From Kibdelosporangium persicum (lineage in GTDB: Bacteria > Actinomycetota > Actinomycetes > Mycobacteriales > Pseudonocardiaceae): a DNA stretch of 64,000 nt. How positions within the stretch are numbered: the stretch's first letter is position 1; every line of letters starts with the position of its first letter. Location: NCBI RefSeq assembly GCF_013280595.1, contig NZ_JAAATY010000019.1, positions 1 through 64,000 of the forward strand, given 5' to 3'. The position numbers were made by a program, and so were the translations under genes. The notes under the pieces are model-generated. The model had not been told where the DNA came from, made no database searches, and saw only the letters and a program-made list of their open reading frames with translations. Positions 36,038 through 45,795 of this stretch are shown here, piece after piece.

Positions 36038-39000
36038 TCAGCGTGCGGGAATCCGCACCACCGCGGCACGATCACCAGTCGCATTGTGGTGGTTCAGGAC
36101 CAGCAGCCCGGTGGTCCGCTCCGTCGCGTGCACCGCCTTGTCCCGGATGACGGACAGCGCCGTGCCGGGCTTGGCGAAGAACACGAGTGCGTCCTCGCCT
36201 TGCCCGGTCACCCGCACATCCGGGTTGAGCGGGTCGAACGTCATCGACCCGACGCTGTCGATCAAGCTGGTCCCGTCACCAGGCGCACTGTAGAAGCCCG
36301 CCACTCCGACTGTGTAGCTGAACCGTGCCGATTCCTTGGCCGGGTCGATGCCCAGCGCCTTGAGCGGGACCGGCAGCACGGCGACGTTCGTGTCGAACAC
36401 ACCGGTGTCCACGTCGCCGAGCTGGCCGTTCAGCGGCATGCGGGCCACTGACGGCTTGTTCGGTTTGGTCAGGTCCACTGTGTTCACCACCCAGACATCC
36501 GTACGGGTGAGTTTTCTCACGGACGCCTCGAAGTCGGGTTTGGTGTCCCCGTCCGTGTCGATCCCCACGACCGGAACCGTGTTGCTGCCGAGGTTGTACC
36601 AGTTGCCCCAGGTGGCTATGCCGAACGCGACGACCGCTTTCTCGGGTTCACCCTGTGCGACCGCATGCGGTGCGGTGGACGCAACGCCGACGTACCGGAT
36701 GTCCCCGCCCTTGGCGGTGTCGTTGACGGTGCACCCCGTCGTCCGGTTGCGACGACAGGACGGCAGCTGCGGTGAACTCGACTGCAACTGCAGCACGCTG
36801 ATCAACGACCGGTACGCCTCCCGGCCCTCACCTTGGTCGAGCCCTTTGCCGTGCAGCGGCAGTATCCCCTGGTTGCCGGTGTCGAACTTGACCTGTGGCT
36901 CGGTGCTGAGCTTGGCGACCGGCCGCGGCGCCGCGTACACCGGCACCCGCAGCGCCGAACCGCTCTTCGGGGTGAGCACGAGCCTGCCGGAGGCGTCGGC
37001 GACGAACTGACGGGCCAGCTTGCTCTGCAACGGTGCGACGGTCGGATCGATCGTCTTGCGCAACGCCAGCGGATCGTCGATGCGCAGCGTGACCCGCACG
37101 ACCTCCGCACCACGCGCGGGGACCCGGACCGCGCCGCGCGACAGGTCGTACCGGACACCGGGAACCTTGGTCGCCTCCTGGTAGGCGACGTCGAACTCGG
37201 CCGGCGCGTCGCTCTTGTTGACCAGCTTCACCGTCCGCGACACCGAAGTCCGGGTGACAGCCTCCACCGTGCCGAAGGAGACGCTCACCGCACCTTGTGC
37301 CTCGACCACCATCGCCAGCACCTGATTGTCCACAGCGGACTGCGCGTTCACCCGGCCCACGCCGACCCGTTGCGGCGCGAGCACAGTCCCGCCGGGCTCG
37401 GTGCGCACGTCGTCGCCCGCGGTGTTCATCACCGCGGCCTTGATCTCCTCGGGGGTCCAGTCCGGGCGCGTCTGCCTGACCAGTGCGGCGATCCCGGCGA
37501 CGTGCGGCGCGGCCATCGAGGTCCCGCTGATCATCAGGGTCCGGTTGCCGCTGCCGGTCAGTGCCGACGCGATCGTGTCACCGGGCGCGGCGACATCCGG
37601 CTTCACCACCGGGCTGCGCACCCCGCGGGAGGTGAAATCGCTTGGCGTGTCGTTGATCCGCGGCAGCTTGGTCTTCAGCGACGCCCGTTTCGAACCGAGC
37701 ATCCGGACGCTCAACGTGCCGGCCCGCAGCGCGGGCCGCAGCGGTTCGGTCGCGGTCGCGGTGAACTGGAACATCGGCAGGCTGTCCAGCCCGGCGATGG
37801 CCGCCTGGAACACGTCGGTGCCCGACGGCAGCAGCACCCCGGCCGCACCGGCGTCCTTCGCGTTGGCCGCCCGGGGAGCCGAGCCACAGCGCCGCGCATC
37901 GGAGTCGTCCCACTCCAGCCAGACGAACTTGCCCGCCACCGCCGCCTTGTCCTGCTCGGAGAACGGATCACAACCGTCCGCATTGGACGAATCGGACACG
38001 GCGGCGACCGGTTTGGTCAGGTCCAACTGGTCGAAACCGGTGTACGCCAAGCCGTACTGGCCGCCCGCCTGCCCGGCCACGTCCGCGGGCGCGGTCACCT
38101 CGACCGCGTCCCGCAGCACGTACGGATCACGCGTGCTGGCGACCGTCAGCGCCTCAGGGGTGTTGCCCGGCGCGCCGCCGATGTCGTAGACGTCGCCGCC
38201 GTTGCCGCCGGCGACCACCGACAACACGTTGTTGCGGGCCAGCTTGCGGACGAACAGGCTGTCCGGGTCGTCCGGCGCGCCGAAGTCGCTGCCCAGCGAC
38301 ATGTTCACCAGGTCGAGGCGGTCGGTGAAGTCGCCGTCGCCGTTCGGGTCCAGTGCCCGGTCGAGAGCCTGCGCGGTCAGGTCCGTCGACCCCTTGCAGC
38401 CGAAGATCTTGATCGCGTAAACCACCGCCTTCGGCGCGGTGCCGGGGCCGATCAGCATGTCGTCGGCCTGCTGCGGGGTGAGCTTGGTGTAGTCGCCGCG
38501 GAAGGTCGTGCCGTCGGCGTTCACGCCGAACCCGGCGGCCGTCCCGGCGACGTGCGTGCCGTGCTGGCCGCAGGCGATGGGGTTCGGGTCCGGCGTCGGC
38601 GTCTTGGACCCGTGGCGGCCCGACGAGTCGTACTGGTCGCCCGCCAGATCCGCGCCGCCGACGACCTTGGCGGTCGGGAAGAACGACGGATCCACTGTGG
38701 TCCGGTCGATCGCCGTGTACGCCTCCGGCGTGCCGGGACCGCCGAACGTGGCGTGGGTGTAGTCGACGCCGTCGTCGATGATGCCGATCCGGATTCCGTC
38801 GCCGAGTTTCCCGGTGTTCTGCCAGGCGTTGAGCGTCTTGGTGACCTGCACGGCGCTGGAGTTCGTACGGGACTTCGGCACGACCCGGCGAACGGACTGG
38901 ACCTCGGGCCGTGCCGCCAGGTCGCGAATCGCCGACGCGTCCGCGTTGACGACCATGCCCGCGACGGCGTTGACCGTGGTGTAGAGGAACTCGGCGGTCG

Positions 39001-39367
39001 CGTCACGCGCCCGCAACGTCTCGGCCAGCACATCCGCGGTACGAGTGGTGTCCTCGGCCGCGTCACGGGCCGCCTGCGCGGCCTCTTCCCGGTTCGCGCC
39101 GGCCCGGTTGGACAGTTCGTTGTAGACGTCCACGGCCGGCCGCCGGTCCAGCGCGACGAACGCCGTCACCGGGCCTTCGTCGTCGAGGAGGGGTGCGGCC
39201 ACCTCGTCGGTGACGGACTCGGGCAACTGTCTGACCGGCACGCTCATCGCGAGCGGGAAGTCACGCGGCTCACTGATCGCGGTTCCCGCGCTGGTCACGC
39301 TCGCGACCAGCGCGAACATCACCATGGCGATCATCGAACGTCGTTTCCACCCGGTCGGACGGGCCAC
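36038..39367 (-). CDS. Secreted subtilisin-like (S8) serine protease (1109 aa)
   Basis: A signal peptide (residues 1-30, RR then a hydrophobic core) precedes an inhibitor-type propeptide (about 60-165). The catalytic triad fits: Asp198 in GIIDDGVD, His269 in GQHGTHVAG and Ser617 in GTSMAAPHVAG, with the oxyanion Asn in SVVAGGNGG. A protease-associated insert lies between His and Ser. The 450 residues after it include beta-rich domains like the C5a-peptidase type. The GTG at 39367 has a GGAGAGTGAGGCG stretch upstream. Its gene lies between serA and leuB, unlike in mycobacteria. Confidence 0.93.
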   Translation of the reverse strand: MARPTGWKRRSMIAMVMFALVASVTSAGTAISEPRDFPLAMSVPVRQLPESVTDEVAAPLLDDEGPVTAFVALDRRPAVDVYNELSNRAGANREEAAQAARDAAEDTTRTADVLAETLRARDATAEFLYTTVNAVAGMVVNADASAIRDLAARPEVQSVRRVVPKSRTNSSAVQVTKTLNAWQNTGKLGDGIRIGIIDDGVDYTHATFGGPGTPEAYTAIDRTTVDPSFFPTAKVVGGADLAGDQYDSSGRHGSKTPTPDPNPIACGQHGTHVAGTAAGFGVNADGTTFRGDYTKLTPQQADDMLIGPGTAPKAVVYAIKIFGCKGSTDLTAQALDRALDPNGDGDFTDRLDLVNMSLGSDFGAPDDPDSLFVRKLARNNVLSVVAGGNGGDVYDIGGAPGNTPEALTVASTRDPYVLRDAVEVTAPADVAGQAGGQYGLAYTGFDQLDLTKPVAAVSDSSNADGCDPFSEQDKAAVAGKFVWLEWDDSDARRCGSAPRAANAKDAGAAGVLLPSGTDVFQAAIAGLDSLPMFQFTATATEPLRPALRAGTLSVRMLGSKRASLKTKLPRINDTPSDFTSRGVRSPVVKPDVAAPGDTIASALTGSGNRTLMISGTSMAAPHVAGIAALVRQTRPDWTPEEIKAAVMNTAGDDVRTEPGGTVLAPQRVGVGRVNAQSAVDNQVLAMVVEAQGAVSVSFGTVEAVTRTSVSRTVKLVNKSDAPAEFDVAYQEATKVPGVRYDLSRGAVRVPARGAEVVRVTLRIDDPLALRKTIDPTVAPLQSKLARQFVADASGRLVLTPKSGSALRVPVYAAPRPVAKLSTEPQVKFDTGNQGILPLHGKGLDQGEGREAYRSLISVLQLQSSSPQLPSCRRNRTTGCTVNDTAKGGDIRYVGVASTAPHAVAQGEPEKAVVAFGIATWGNWYNLGSNTVPVVGIDTDGDTKPDFEASVRKLTRTDVWVVNTVDLTKPNKPSVARMPLNGQLGDVDTGVFDTNVAVLPVPLKALGIDPAKESARFSYTVGVAGFYSAPGDGTSLIDSVGSMTFDPLNPDVRVTGQGEDALVFFAKPGTALSVIRDKAVHATERTTGLLVLNHHNATGDRAAVVRIPAR

Positions 39368-39464
39368 TGGAACGCCTCACTCTCCGCGCATACTCGGTGC
39401 CGGAAAGCAACCTAACCGGGGACGAATGCATCGCCTAGGACATTCGGCCGCGTTGTGCCATGAA

Positions 39465-39501
39465 GGCCACCTTCAGGGCATAGAACGCCCTGAAAGTGGC
39501 C
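39465..39501. repeat. Palindromic element, copy D, with ATAGAAC centre
   Basis: Arms 39465-39479 and 39487-39501 pair over 15 bases with one G-U. The loop ATAGAAC shares the TAGAA centre of copies A, B and C, though the outer arms differ (GGCCACCTTCAGG here). It lies 25 bases past the serA stop and may end its transcript. Confidence 0.75.
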
Positions 39502-39526
39502 CTCACGCTGTGTGTTCGTGACTGAC

Positions 39527-41125
39527 TCAGCCGTCGAACTGGACCGCCCGGATGTTCGTGGCCGAGATGCTCAGGCCGATCGAGTCGAGCACCGAGGCGT
39601 CCACCTGCCGGTCGACACGCAGGATCATGATCGCGTCGTTGCCGGTCTTGGTCTGGCTGATCTGGGCGGCCTCGATGTTGATGCCCGCCTCACCCAGCAG
39701 GGTGCCGACCGTTCCCATCACGCCGGGGCGGTCCGGGTACGCGGCCAGCAGCACCGTTCCCTCGGCGCGCAGGTCGAAGCTGCGGCCGTTGAACCCGACC
39801 AGCTTCTCGACCTGGGCGAGGCCGGAGACCGTGCCCGACACCGTGATCGTCGCGCCGTCCGCGTAGACCGCGCGCAGGGTCACCAGGCTGCGGTGGGCGG
39901 CGCTCTCCGGCTCCTTGACGATGTCGACCTCGACGCCGAGCTCCTCGGCCAGCCGAGGCGCGTTCACGAACGTCACCTGGGACTCGACGACGCCGTGGAA
40001 GGCACCGCGCAGCGCGGCCAGCGGCAGGATCGAGACGTCCTCATTGGACAGCTCGCCGCGGACCTCGACGCTGATCGACGTCGGCGTGCCGTTGCCGGTC
40101 GCCGCGAGGACGAGGCCGAGCTTCTGGGTCAGCGACAGGTACGGCCGGACCTCCTCGCCGACCGCGCCGCCTGCGACGTTCACACCATCGGGTACGAAGT
40201 CGCCGCGCAGCGCCAGCAGCACGCTCCTGGCCACGTCCGTCCCGGCGCGGTCCTGCGCCTCCGCGGTCGACGCGCCCAGGTGCGGGGTGACCACGACGTT
40301 CGGCAGGCCGAACAGCGGGCTCTCGGTGGTGGGCTCGGTCGCGAACACGTCGATGCCCGCGCCGCCGACCTGGCCCGAGCTGATGGCGTCGGCCAGTGCC
40401 TGCTCGTCGATCAGGCCACCGCGGGCGGCGTTGACGATCAGCACGCCCTTCTTGGTCTTGGCCAGCTGGTCGGCGCCGATCAGGCCCTTGGTCTCCGGGG
40501 TCTTGGGCAGGTGCACCGAGATGAAGTCGGCCCTGGCCAGCAGCTCGTCCAGCTCGACGAGCTCGATGCCCAGCTGCGCGGCGCGCGCGGGCGACACGTA
40601 CGGGTCGTACGCGATCAGAGTGGTGCCGAACGCGGCCAGGCGGGCGGCGAACAGCTGACCGATCTTGCCGAGGCCGACGACCCCGACGGTCTTGCCGTTG
40701 ATCTCGACGCCGGAGTACGCGCTGCGCTTCCACGCGCCGCCCTGCAGGCTCTGGTCGGCGGCCGGGATCCGGCGGGCGACCGCGAGCAGCAGGCCGACGG
40801 CGTGCTCGGCGGCCGAGACGATGTTCGAGGTCGGCGCGTTCACCACGAGCACACCGCGCTCGGTCGCGGCCGGGACCTCCACGTTGTCCAGTCCAACCCC
40901 GGCCCGCGCGACGACCTTCAGCCGCGAGGTGGCGCCGAGGACCTCCGCGTCCACTTTGGTCGCCGAACGGACAAGCAACGCGTCGGCGTTGGCGACCTCG
41001 GTGAGCAGCGCGGGCCGGTCAGTGCCGTCGACGTGACGGACCTCGACCTCCTCGCCGAACACGTCCAGCACGGACGGCGCCAGCTTCTCGGCGATCAGAA
41101 CGACAGGTCGGCTGGTTGCAGTCAC
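39527..41125 (-). CDS. serA: D-3-phosphoglycerate dehydrogenase (532 aa)
   Basis: It is the first enzyme of serine synthesis. It has the Rossmann core (KTVGVVGLGKIGQLFAARLAAFG), the catalytic Arg-Glu-His (NAARGGLIDE, HLGASTAEAQ) and, beyond residue 320, the long form's intervening domain. A C-terminal ACT domain begins AYPDRPGVMGTVG, which gives feedback inhibition by serine in relatives. The GTG at 41125 fits the family length; the upstream TTG at 41140 would add five residues. GGAG is 10 bases upstream. The gene follows the ilv operon in the same direction. Confidence 0.96.
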   Translation of the reverse strand: MTATSRPVVLIAEKLAPSVLDVFGEEVEVRHVDGTDRPALLTEVANADALLVRSATKVDAEVLGATSRLKVVARAGVGLDNVEVPAATERGVLVVNAPTSNIVSAAEHAVGLLLAVARRIPAADQSLQGGAWKRSAYSGVEINGKTVGVVGLGKIGQLFAARLAAFGTTLIAYDPYVSPARAAQLGIELVELDELLARADFISVHLPKTPETKGLIGADQLAKTKKGVLIVNAARGGLIDEQALADAISSGQVGGAGIDVFATEPTTESPLFGLPNVVVTPHLGASTAEAQDRAGTDVARSVLLALRGDFVPDGVNVAGGAVGEEVRPYLSLTQKLGLVLAATGNGTPTSISVEVRGELSNEDVSILPLAALRGAFHGVVESQVTFVNAPRLAEELGVEVDIVKEPESAAHRSLVTLRAVYADGATITVSGTVSGLAQVEKLVGFNGRSFDLRAEGTVLLAAYPDRPGVMGTVGTLLGEAGINIEAAQISQTKTGNDAIMILRVDRQVDASVLDSIGLSISATNIRAVQFDG

Positions 41126-41242
41126 GGCAACGCACTCCAATTGATCATTTCATGATGTGGGAGACAGGCCGGGAACGACGCCGGGCCCGGACGGACAGAA
41201 GTCTAAAGCCTCACAGCCAGGTTACGAGTGAGTTATCCAGCA

Positions 41243-41518
41243 CTACCACGGCTCGTCGAATTCACCAGCGCGAACACCTTGGACGAACGCGTCCCACTCA
41301 CTGGGAGTGAAGACCAGAATCGTGCCATCCGGGTACTTCGAGTTGCGCATCGCCGTGTAGGTGACTCCGTCGGTGTGCTCAACGAACGCGATCTCAACGT
41401 ACTCCCCGTCGGGATCGGCACCCGGTTCCGCGGCGCGCTGCCACTCTGCTTTCGTTAGGTCGAGATTCCCGCGAACGTGCGCCTTGTCGTCATAGATCGG
41501 CGCGCTGTCACCAGTCAT
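41243..41518 (-). CDS. DUF397 protein without a neighbouring HTH partner (91 aa)
   Basis: It reads as a DUF397 domain: LDLTKAEWQRAAEPG, YVEIAFVEHTDGVTYTAMRNSKYPDG and ILVFTPSEWDAFVQGVRAGEFDEPW, ending with the family's W-x-x-F-x-x-G. Unlike the first DUF397 here, no Scr1-type regulator is adjacent; it stands between ilvC and serA. The ATG at 41518 has no binding site, but TATACC lies 8 bases upstream, so it is likely leaderless. A TTG at 41536 is a longer alternative. Confidence 0.85.
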   Translation of the reverse strand: MTGDSAPIYDDKAHVRGNLDLTKAEWQRAAEPGADPDGEYVEIAFVEHTDGVTYTAMRNSKYPDGTILVFTPSEWDAFVQGVRAGEFDEPW

Positions 41519-41536
41519 AAGCGCTAGGTATAGCAA

Positions 41537-41592
41537 AAACCCTCGTGAGTGTTTATCCGGGTTCTAACCCGGCCAAACACTCACGAGGGTTT
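41537..41592. repeat. Palindromic element, copy C (CTCGTGAGTGTTT family)
   Basis: Perfect 18-base outer arms 41537-41554 and 41575-41592 surround an inner CCGGGTT/AACCCGG. The centre is inverted relative to copies A and B (TTCTAA). It lies 15 bases after the ilvC stop and ends the ilvBNC transcript, directly upstream of the DUF397 gene. Confidence 0.88.
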
Positions 41593-41607
41593 ACCTGGGG
41601 TTTCGCG

Positions 41608-42621
<1,014 letters not shown>

Positions 42622-42667
42622 CTAGTTGTTTCCTTAGTCGACCTGTGGGAAATCTGGGGTGCGTCGG

Positions 42668-43174
42668 CTAGCGAACAGCCGTCGCGGTGATGGAGCGGGG
42701 ACCGCGGCCGATGGCGACCATTCCGGACTGCACCATCTCACGGACCCCGTACGGCTCGAGCATCCGGCGCAGCGCCTCGATCTTGTCGGCCGTCCCGGTG
42801 GCCTCGATGGTCAGCGCCTCCGGCGAGACGTCCACCACCTTGGCACGGAAGAGCTGGACGGTCTCCAGCACCTGGCTGCGCACGGTGGCGTCGGCCCGCA
42901 CCTTCACCAGAAGCAGTTCGCGCTGGACCGCCGAGCTCGGTTCGAGCTCGACGATCTTGATCACGTTCACCAGCTTGTTCAGCTGTTTTGTCACCTGTTC
43001 GAGTGGCAGTTCGTCAACCGCGACCACGATGGTCATCCTGGACACGTCCGGGTGCTCGGTCGGTCCGACGGCGAGCGACTCGATGTTAAAGCCGCGCCGG
43101 GAGAACAGTCCGGCGACGCGAGCAAGCACACCTGGCTTGTTCTCGACAAGGACGCTCAGTGTGTGGGTGGACAT
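42668..43174 (-). CDS. ilvN: Acetolactate synthase regulatory subunit (168 aa)
   Basis: An N-terminal ACT domain (TLSVLVENKPGVLARVAGLFSRRGFNIESLAVGPTEHPDVSRMTIVV) binds valine and controls IlvB; a C-terminal half (PSSAVQRELLLVKVRAD) contacts the catalytic subunit. Length matches the standard small subunit. Its ATG overlaps the ilvB stop in the order TGATG, a coupled start. The ilvC gene follows. Confidence 0.96.
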   Translation of the reverse strand: MSTHTLSVLVENKPGVLARVAGLFSRRGFNIESLAVGPTEHPDVSRMTIVVAVDELPLEQVTKQLNKLVNVIKIVELEPSSAVQRELLLVKVRADATVRSQVLETVQLFRAKVVDVSPEALTIEATGTADKIEALRRMLEPYGVREMVQSGMVAIGRGPRSITATAVR

Positions 43175-45054
43175 CAGATCTCATCCTCGTCGAACAACGG
43201 CCGGATTCCCCGGGCCGCCATGATCTCGTCGTTGCCGGTGCCCGCCGCGACCATCGGCCACACCTGCGCGTCCTTGCCGACCACGAAGTCGATCACGACC
43301 GGCCGGTCGTTGATCTCCAGCGCCCGCTTGATCACGGTGTCGACCTGGTCGCGGGTCTCACACCGCAGGCCCGCGCAGCCCAGTGCCTCGGCCAGCAGCG
43401 TGAAGTCCGGGATCCGGTGCTTGTGCGTGCCGAGATCGGTGTTGGAGTAGCGCTCGGAGTAGAAGAGGTTCTGCCACTGGCGGACCATGCCCAGGTTGCC
43501 GTTGTTGATCACGGCGACCTTGATCGGCGCGCCCTCGATGGCGCACGTGGCCAGCTCCTGGTTGGTCATCTGGAAGCAGCCGTCGCCGTCGATCGCCCAG
43601 ACCTGCTTGTCCGGCATGCCGAACTTGGCGCCCATCGCGGCGGGCACGGCGAAGCCCATCGTGCCGAGGCCGCCGGAGTTGATCCACGTCATCGGCTTCT
43701 CGTACTTGACGAACTGCGCCGCCCACATCTGGTGCTGGCCGACGCCCGCCGTGTAGATCGCGTCCGGGCCGACGAGCTGGCCGATCCGCTCGATCACGTA
43801 CTGCGGCGACAGCGTGCCGTCCGACGGCCACTCGTACCCGGCCGGGAACGTCTCACGCCAGCTGTTGATCTGCGCCCACCACGCGGTGAGGTCGGCCCCG
43901 CCGTTGGCGCCGCCGCGCTCGTGCTCGGCCTGCACCGCGGTGATCAGCTCGGTGATGATCTCCTTGCAGTCGCCCACGATCGGCACGTCGGCCTTGCGGT
44001 TCTTGGAGATCTCCGCCGGGTCGATGTCCGCGTGCACGACCTGTGCGTCCGGCGCGAACGAGGAGAGCTTGCCGGTCACCCGGTCGTCGAACCGGGCACC
44101 CAGCGCGATGATCAGGTCGGACCGCTGGAGGCAGCCCACCGCCGCCACCGATCCGTGCATGCCGGGCATCCCGAGGTGCTGCGGGTGCGAGTCGGGGAAC
44201 GCGCCCCGCGCCATCAGCGTGGTGACCACCGGGATGTTGGTCAGCTCGGCGAGCTTGCGCAGCTCCGCGGCGGCCTGCGCCTTGATCACGCCGCCGCCGA
44301 CGTAGAGCACCGGGCGCCGCGCCGAGGCGATCAGCTTCGCGGCCTCACGCACCTGCTTGCCGTGCGGCCGGGTCGTCGGCCGGTAGCCGGGCAGGTGTAT
44401 TTCGGGCGGCCAGGAGAAGGATGTGGTCTCCTGAAGGACGTCCTTGGGGATGTCCACCAGCACGGGGCCGGGTCGGCCCGTCGATGCCAGGTGGAACGCC
44501 TCGGCGATGGTCCGCGGGATCTCCGCCGGATCGGTGACGAGGAAGTTGTGCTTGGTGATCGGCAGCGTGATGCCGCAGATGTCCGCCTCCTGGAAGGCGT
44601 CGGTGCCGATCAGCGCCCTGGTCTGCTGGCCGGTGATGGCCACGACCGGGACGGAGTCCATGTTGGCGTCCGCCAGCGGGGTGACCAGGTTGGTCGCGCC
44701 GGGACCGGAGGTCGCCATGCAGACCCCGACCTTGCCGGTGGCCTGCGCGTAGCCGGTGGCGGCGTGCCCGGCGCCCTGCTCGTGCCGGACCAGGACGTGC
44801 CGCACCTTGGTGGAGTCGAGCAGCGGGTCGTACGCCGGGAGGATGGTCCCTCCGGGAATACCGAAGACCACCTCGCAACCGACTGCCTCGAGCGAACGGA
44901 CCAGCGACTGGGCGCCGGTGACACGCACCGGCGCGCCCGAGGGAGGCGCTGGTTTCGGACGGTTGGCCGGGGCGGAGCCGTCACCTGTTTTGGCTTCGGC
45001 TCCCGGTTTCGGCGCCCCGGGCTTCGCGGCGGGTCGCGATGTAGCGCTCGTCAT
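43174..45054 (-). CDS. ilvB: Acetolactate synthase catalytic subunit (626 aa)
   Basis: This thiamine-diphosphate enzyme makes acetolactate or acetohydroxybutyrate. The N-terminal [14 protein letters not shown] and [16 protein letters not shown] (catalytic Glu), and the C-terminal [15 protein letters not shown] and [15 protein letters not shown] (ThDP-binding GDG-N), are complete. It has an extra Pro/Ala/Lys-rich N-terminal tail of about 45 residues. It is the first gene of ilvB-ilvN-ilvC and is preceded by its own attenuator. The ATG at 45054 is preceded by AGGCAG. Confidence 0.96.
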   Translation of the reverse strand: MTSATSRPAAKPGAPKPGAEAKTGDGSAPANRPKPAPPSGAPVRVTGAQSLVRSLEAVGCEVVFGIPGGTILPAYDPLLDSTKVRHVLVRHEQGAGHAATGYAQATGKVGVCMATSGPGATNLVTPLADANMDSVPVVAITGQQTRALIGTDAFQEADICGITLPITKHNFLVTDPAEIPRTIAEAFHLASTGRPGPVLVDIPKDVLQETTSFSWPPEIHLPGYRPTTRPHGKQVREAAKLIASARRPVLYVGGGVIKAQAAAELRKLAELTNIPVVTTLMARGAFPDSHPQHLGMPGMHGSVAAVGCLQRSDLIIALGARFDDRVTGKLSSFAPDAQVVHADIDPAEISKNRKADVPIVGDCKEIITELITAVQAEHERGGANGGADLTAWWAQINSWRETFPAGYEWPSDGTLSPQYVIERIGQLVGPDAIYTAGVGQHQMWAAQFVKYEKPMTWINSGGLGTMGFAVPAAMGAKFGMPDKQVWAIDGDGCFQMTNQELATCAIEGAPIKVAVINNGNLGMVRQWQNLFYSERYSNTDLGTHKHRIPDFTLLAEALGCAGLRCETRDQVDTVIKRALEINDRPVVIDFVVGKDAQVWPMVAAGTGNDEIMAARGIRPLFDEDEI

Positions 45055-45102
45055 CGGTTCTGCCTCGTGAGTCAGTTGGTCGGGTTATGGGGTCCGGACA
45101 CG

Positions 45103-45139
45103 AAAAAACCCCCGTCGACCGGATGGGTCGCACGAGGGT
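45103..45139 (-). terminator. Attenuator terminator of ilvB
   Basis: On the minus strand a 12-pair stem with one bulged G (CCCTCGTGCGACC against GGTCGACGGGGG), with loop CATCC, is followed by TTTTTT (45103-45108). It lies 48 bases before ilvB and 24 bases after the leader peptide gene. Confidence 0.88.
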
Positions 45140-45162
45140 CGCGCGTCGACGAGTCTGTAGCC

Positions 45163-45210
45163 CTAAGCGTCGACGCGCTTGGGAAGTACGAGACCAATCG
45201 GGTTGAACAT
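45163..45210 (-). CDS. Leader peptide of the ilvB attenuator (15 aa)
   Basis: The frame MFNPIGLVLPKRVDA ends with TAG at 45165-45163. It contains Ile, Leu, Val, Leu and Val codons in a short span just before the terminator. TACCGT ends 6 bases before the ATG, suggesting a leaderless message. Ribosome stalling under branched-chain amino acid shortage is inferred; similar ilvB leaders are known in actinomycetes. Confidence 0.75.
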   Translation of the reverse strand: MFNPIGLVLPKRVDA

Positions 45211-45331
45211 ACCGCGACGGTAGTGCGCGTCGTGCGCACGCGTCAAATCTGCGAGACGCCGATCCCGGATAGTGGACCCGATCGGGGGACCCGATGGCCG
45301 GGTCACGCGGGCAAACGTGCACCATCTTCTT

Positions 45332-45751
45332 GTGACCGCCGTCAGCAAGGTCGTCTTCCGGACTCCACCGACCGCACACCTGGGTGCGCTGTTGCTCGCC
45401 GTCGCCGCGACGCCGTTCGCCTTCGCCGAGCCAGGCTTCTTCGTGATCTACCTGCTCCCGATCTTGATGATCATCTGGGTGGGCCGCCATCGCACGACCG
45501 CTGACACCGACGGCGTCACCGCACGCGACATGTTCACCAGCAGGACCATGGCCTGGGATGACCTGGCCTCGCTGAAGATCGATCGTGGCCACGTGTCCGC
45601 GGTCGGCACCGACGGCACCGTGACCCGGTTGCCGGGTGTCCGGTTGCGACACGTGTCACTGCTCTCCCAGGTCAGCGGCGGCCGTATCCCCGACCCCGCT
45701 GCCACCGCCGACGAGGAAAGCCCGGCCACACCGGACACCTCGGCGGAGTAA
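45332..45751 (+). CDS. PH-domain membrane protein, Cfp6-like (about 139 aa)
   Basis: Two hydrophobic segments ([18 protein letters not shown] and [16 protein letters not shown]) are followed by a small bacterial PH domain: [41 protein letters not shown] and GGRIPDP. From memory this aligns well with Cfp6 (Rv3004) of M. tuberculosis, which sits at the same site next to ilvB. Function is unknown. The start is uncertain: GTG at 45332, 45317 or 45272 are all in frame and none has a convincing binding site. The C-terminal tail is acidic and Pro/Thr-rich. Confidence 0.82.
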   Translation: MTAVSKVVFRTPPTAHLGALLLAVAATPFAFAEPGFFVIYLLPILMIIWVGRHRTTADTDGVTARDMFTSRTMAWDDLASLKIDRGHVSAVGTDGTVTRLPGVRLRHVSLLSQVSGGRIPDPAATADEESPATPDTSAE

Positions 45752-45795
45752 CCTCGCTGCTGATTCCACCTGCTCAGCTGATTCTTGGAGGGGCG

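Noticed and set aside
36833-39415. Long plus-strand reading frame of 860 codons opposite the subtilase
   Set aside because: It is a shadow frame caused by high GC: no family motif, Arg/His/Gly-rich composition, and the minus strand encodes a complete protease with triad.
43159-45504. 781-codon plus-strand frame opposite ilvB
   Set aside because: It mirrors the ilvB codons and shows no domain; ilvB and ilvN on the minus strand are complete.
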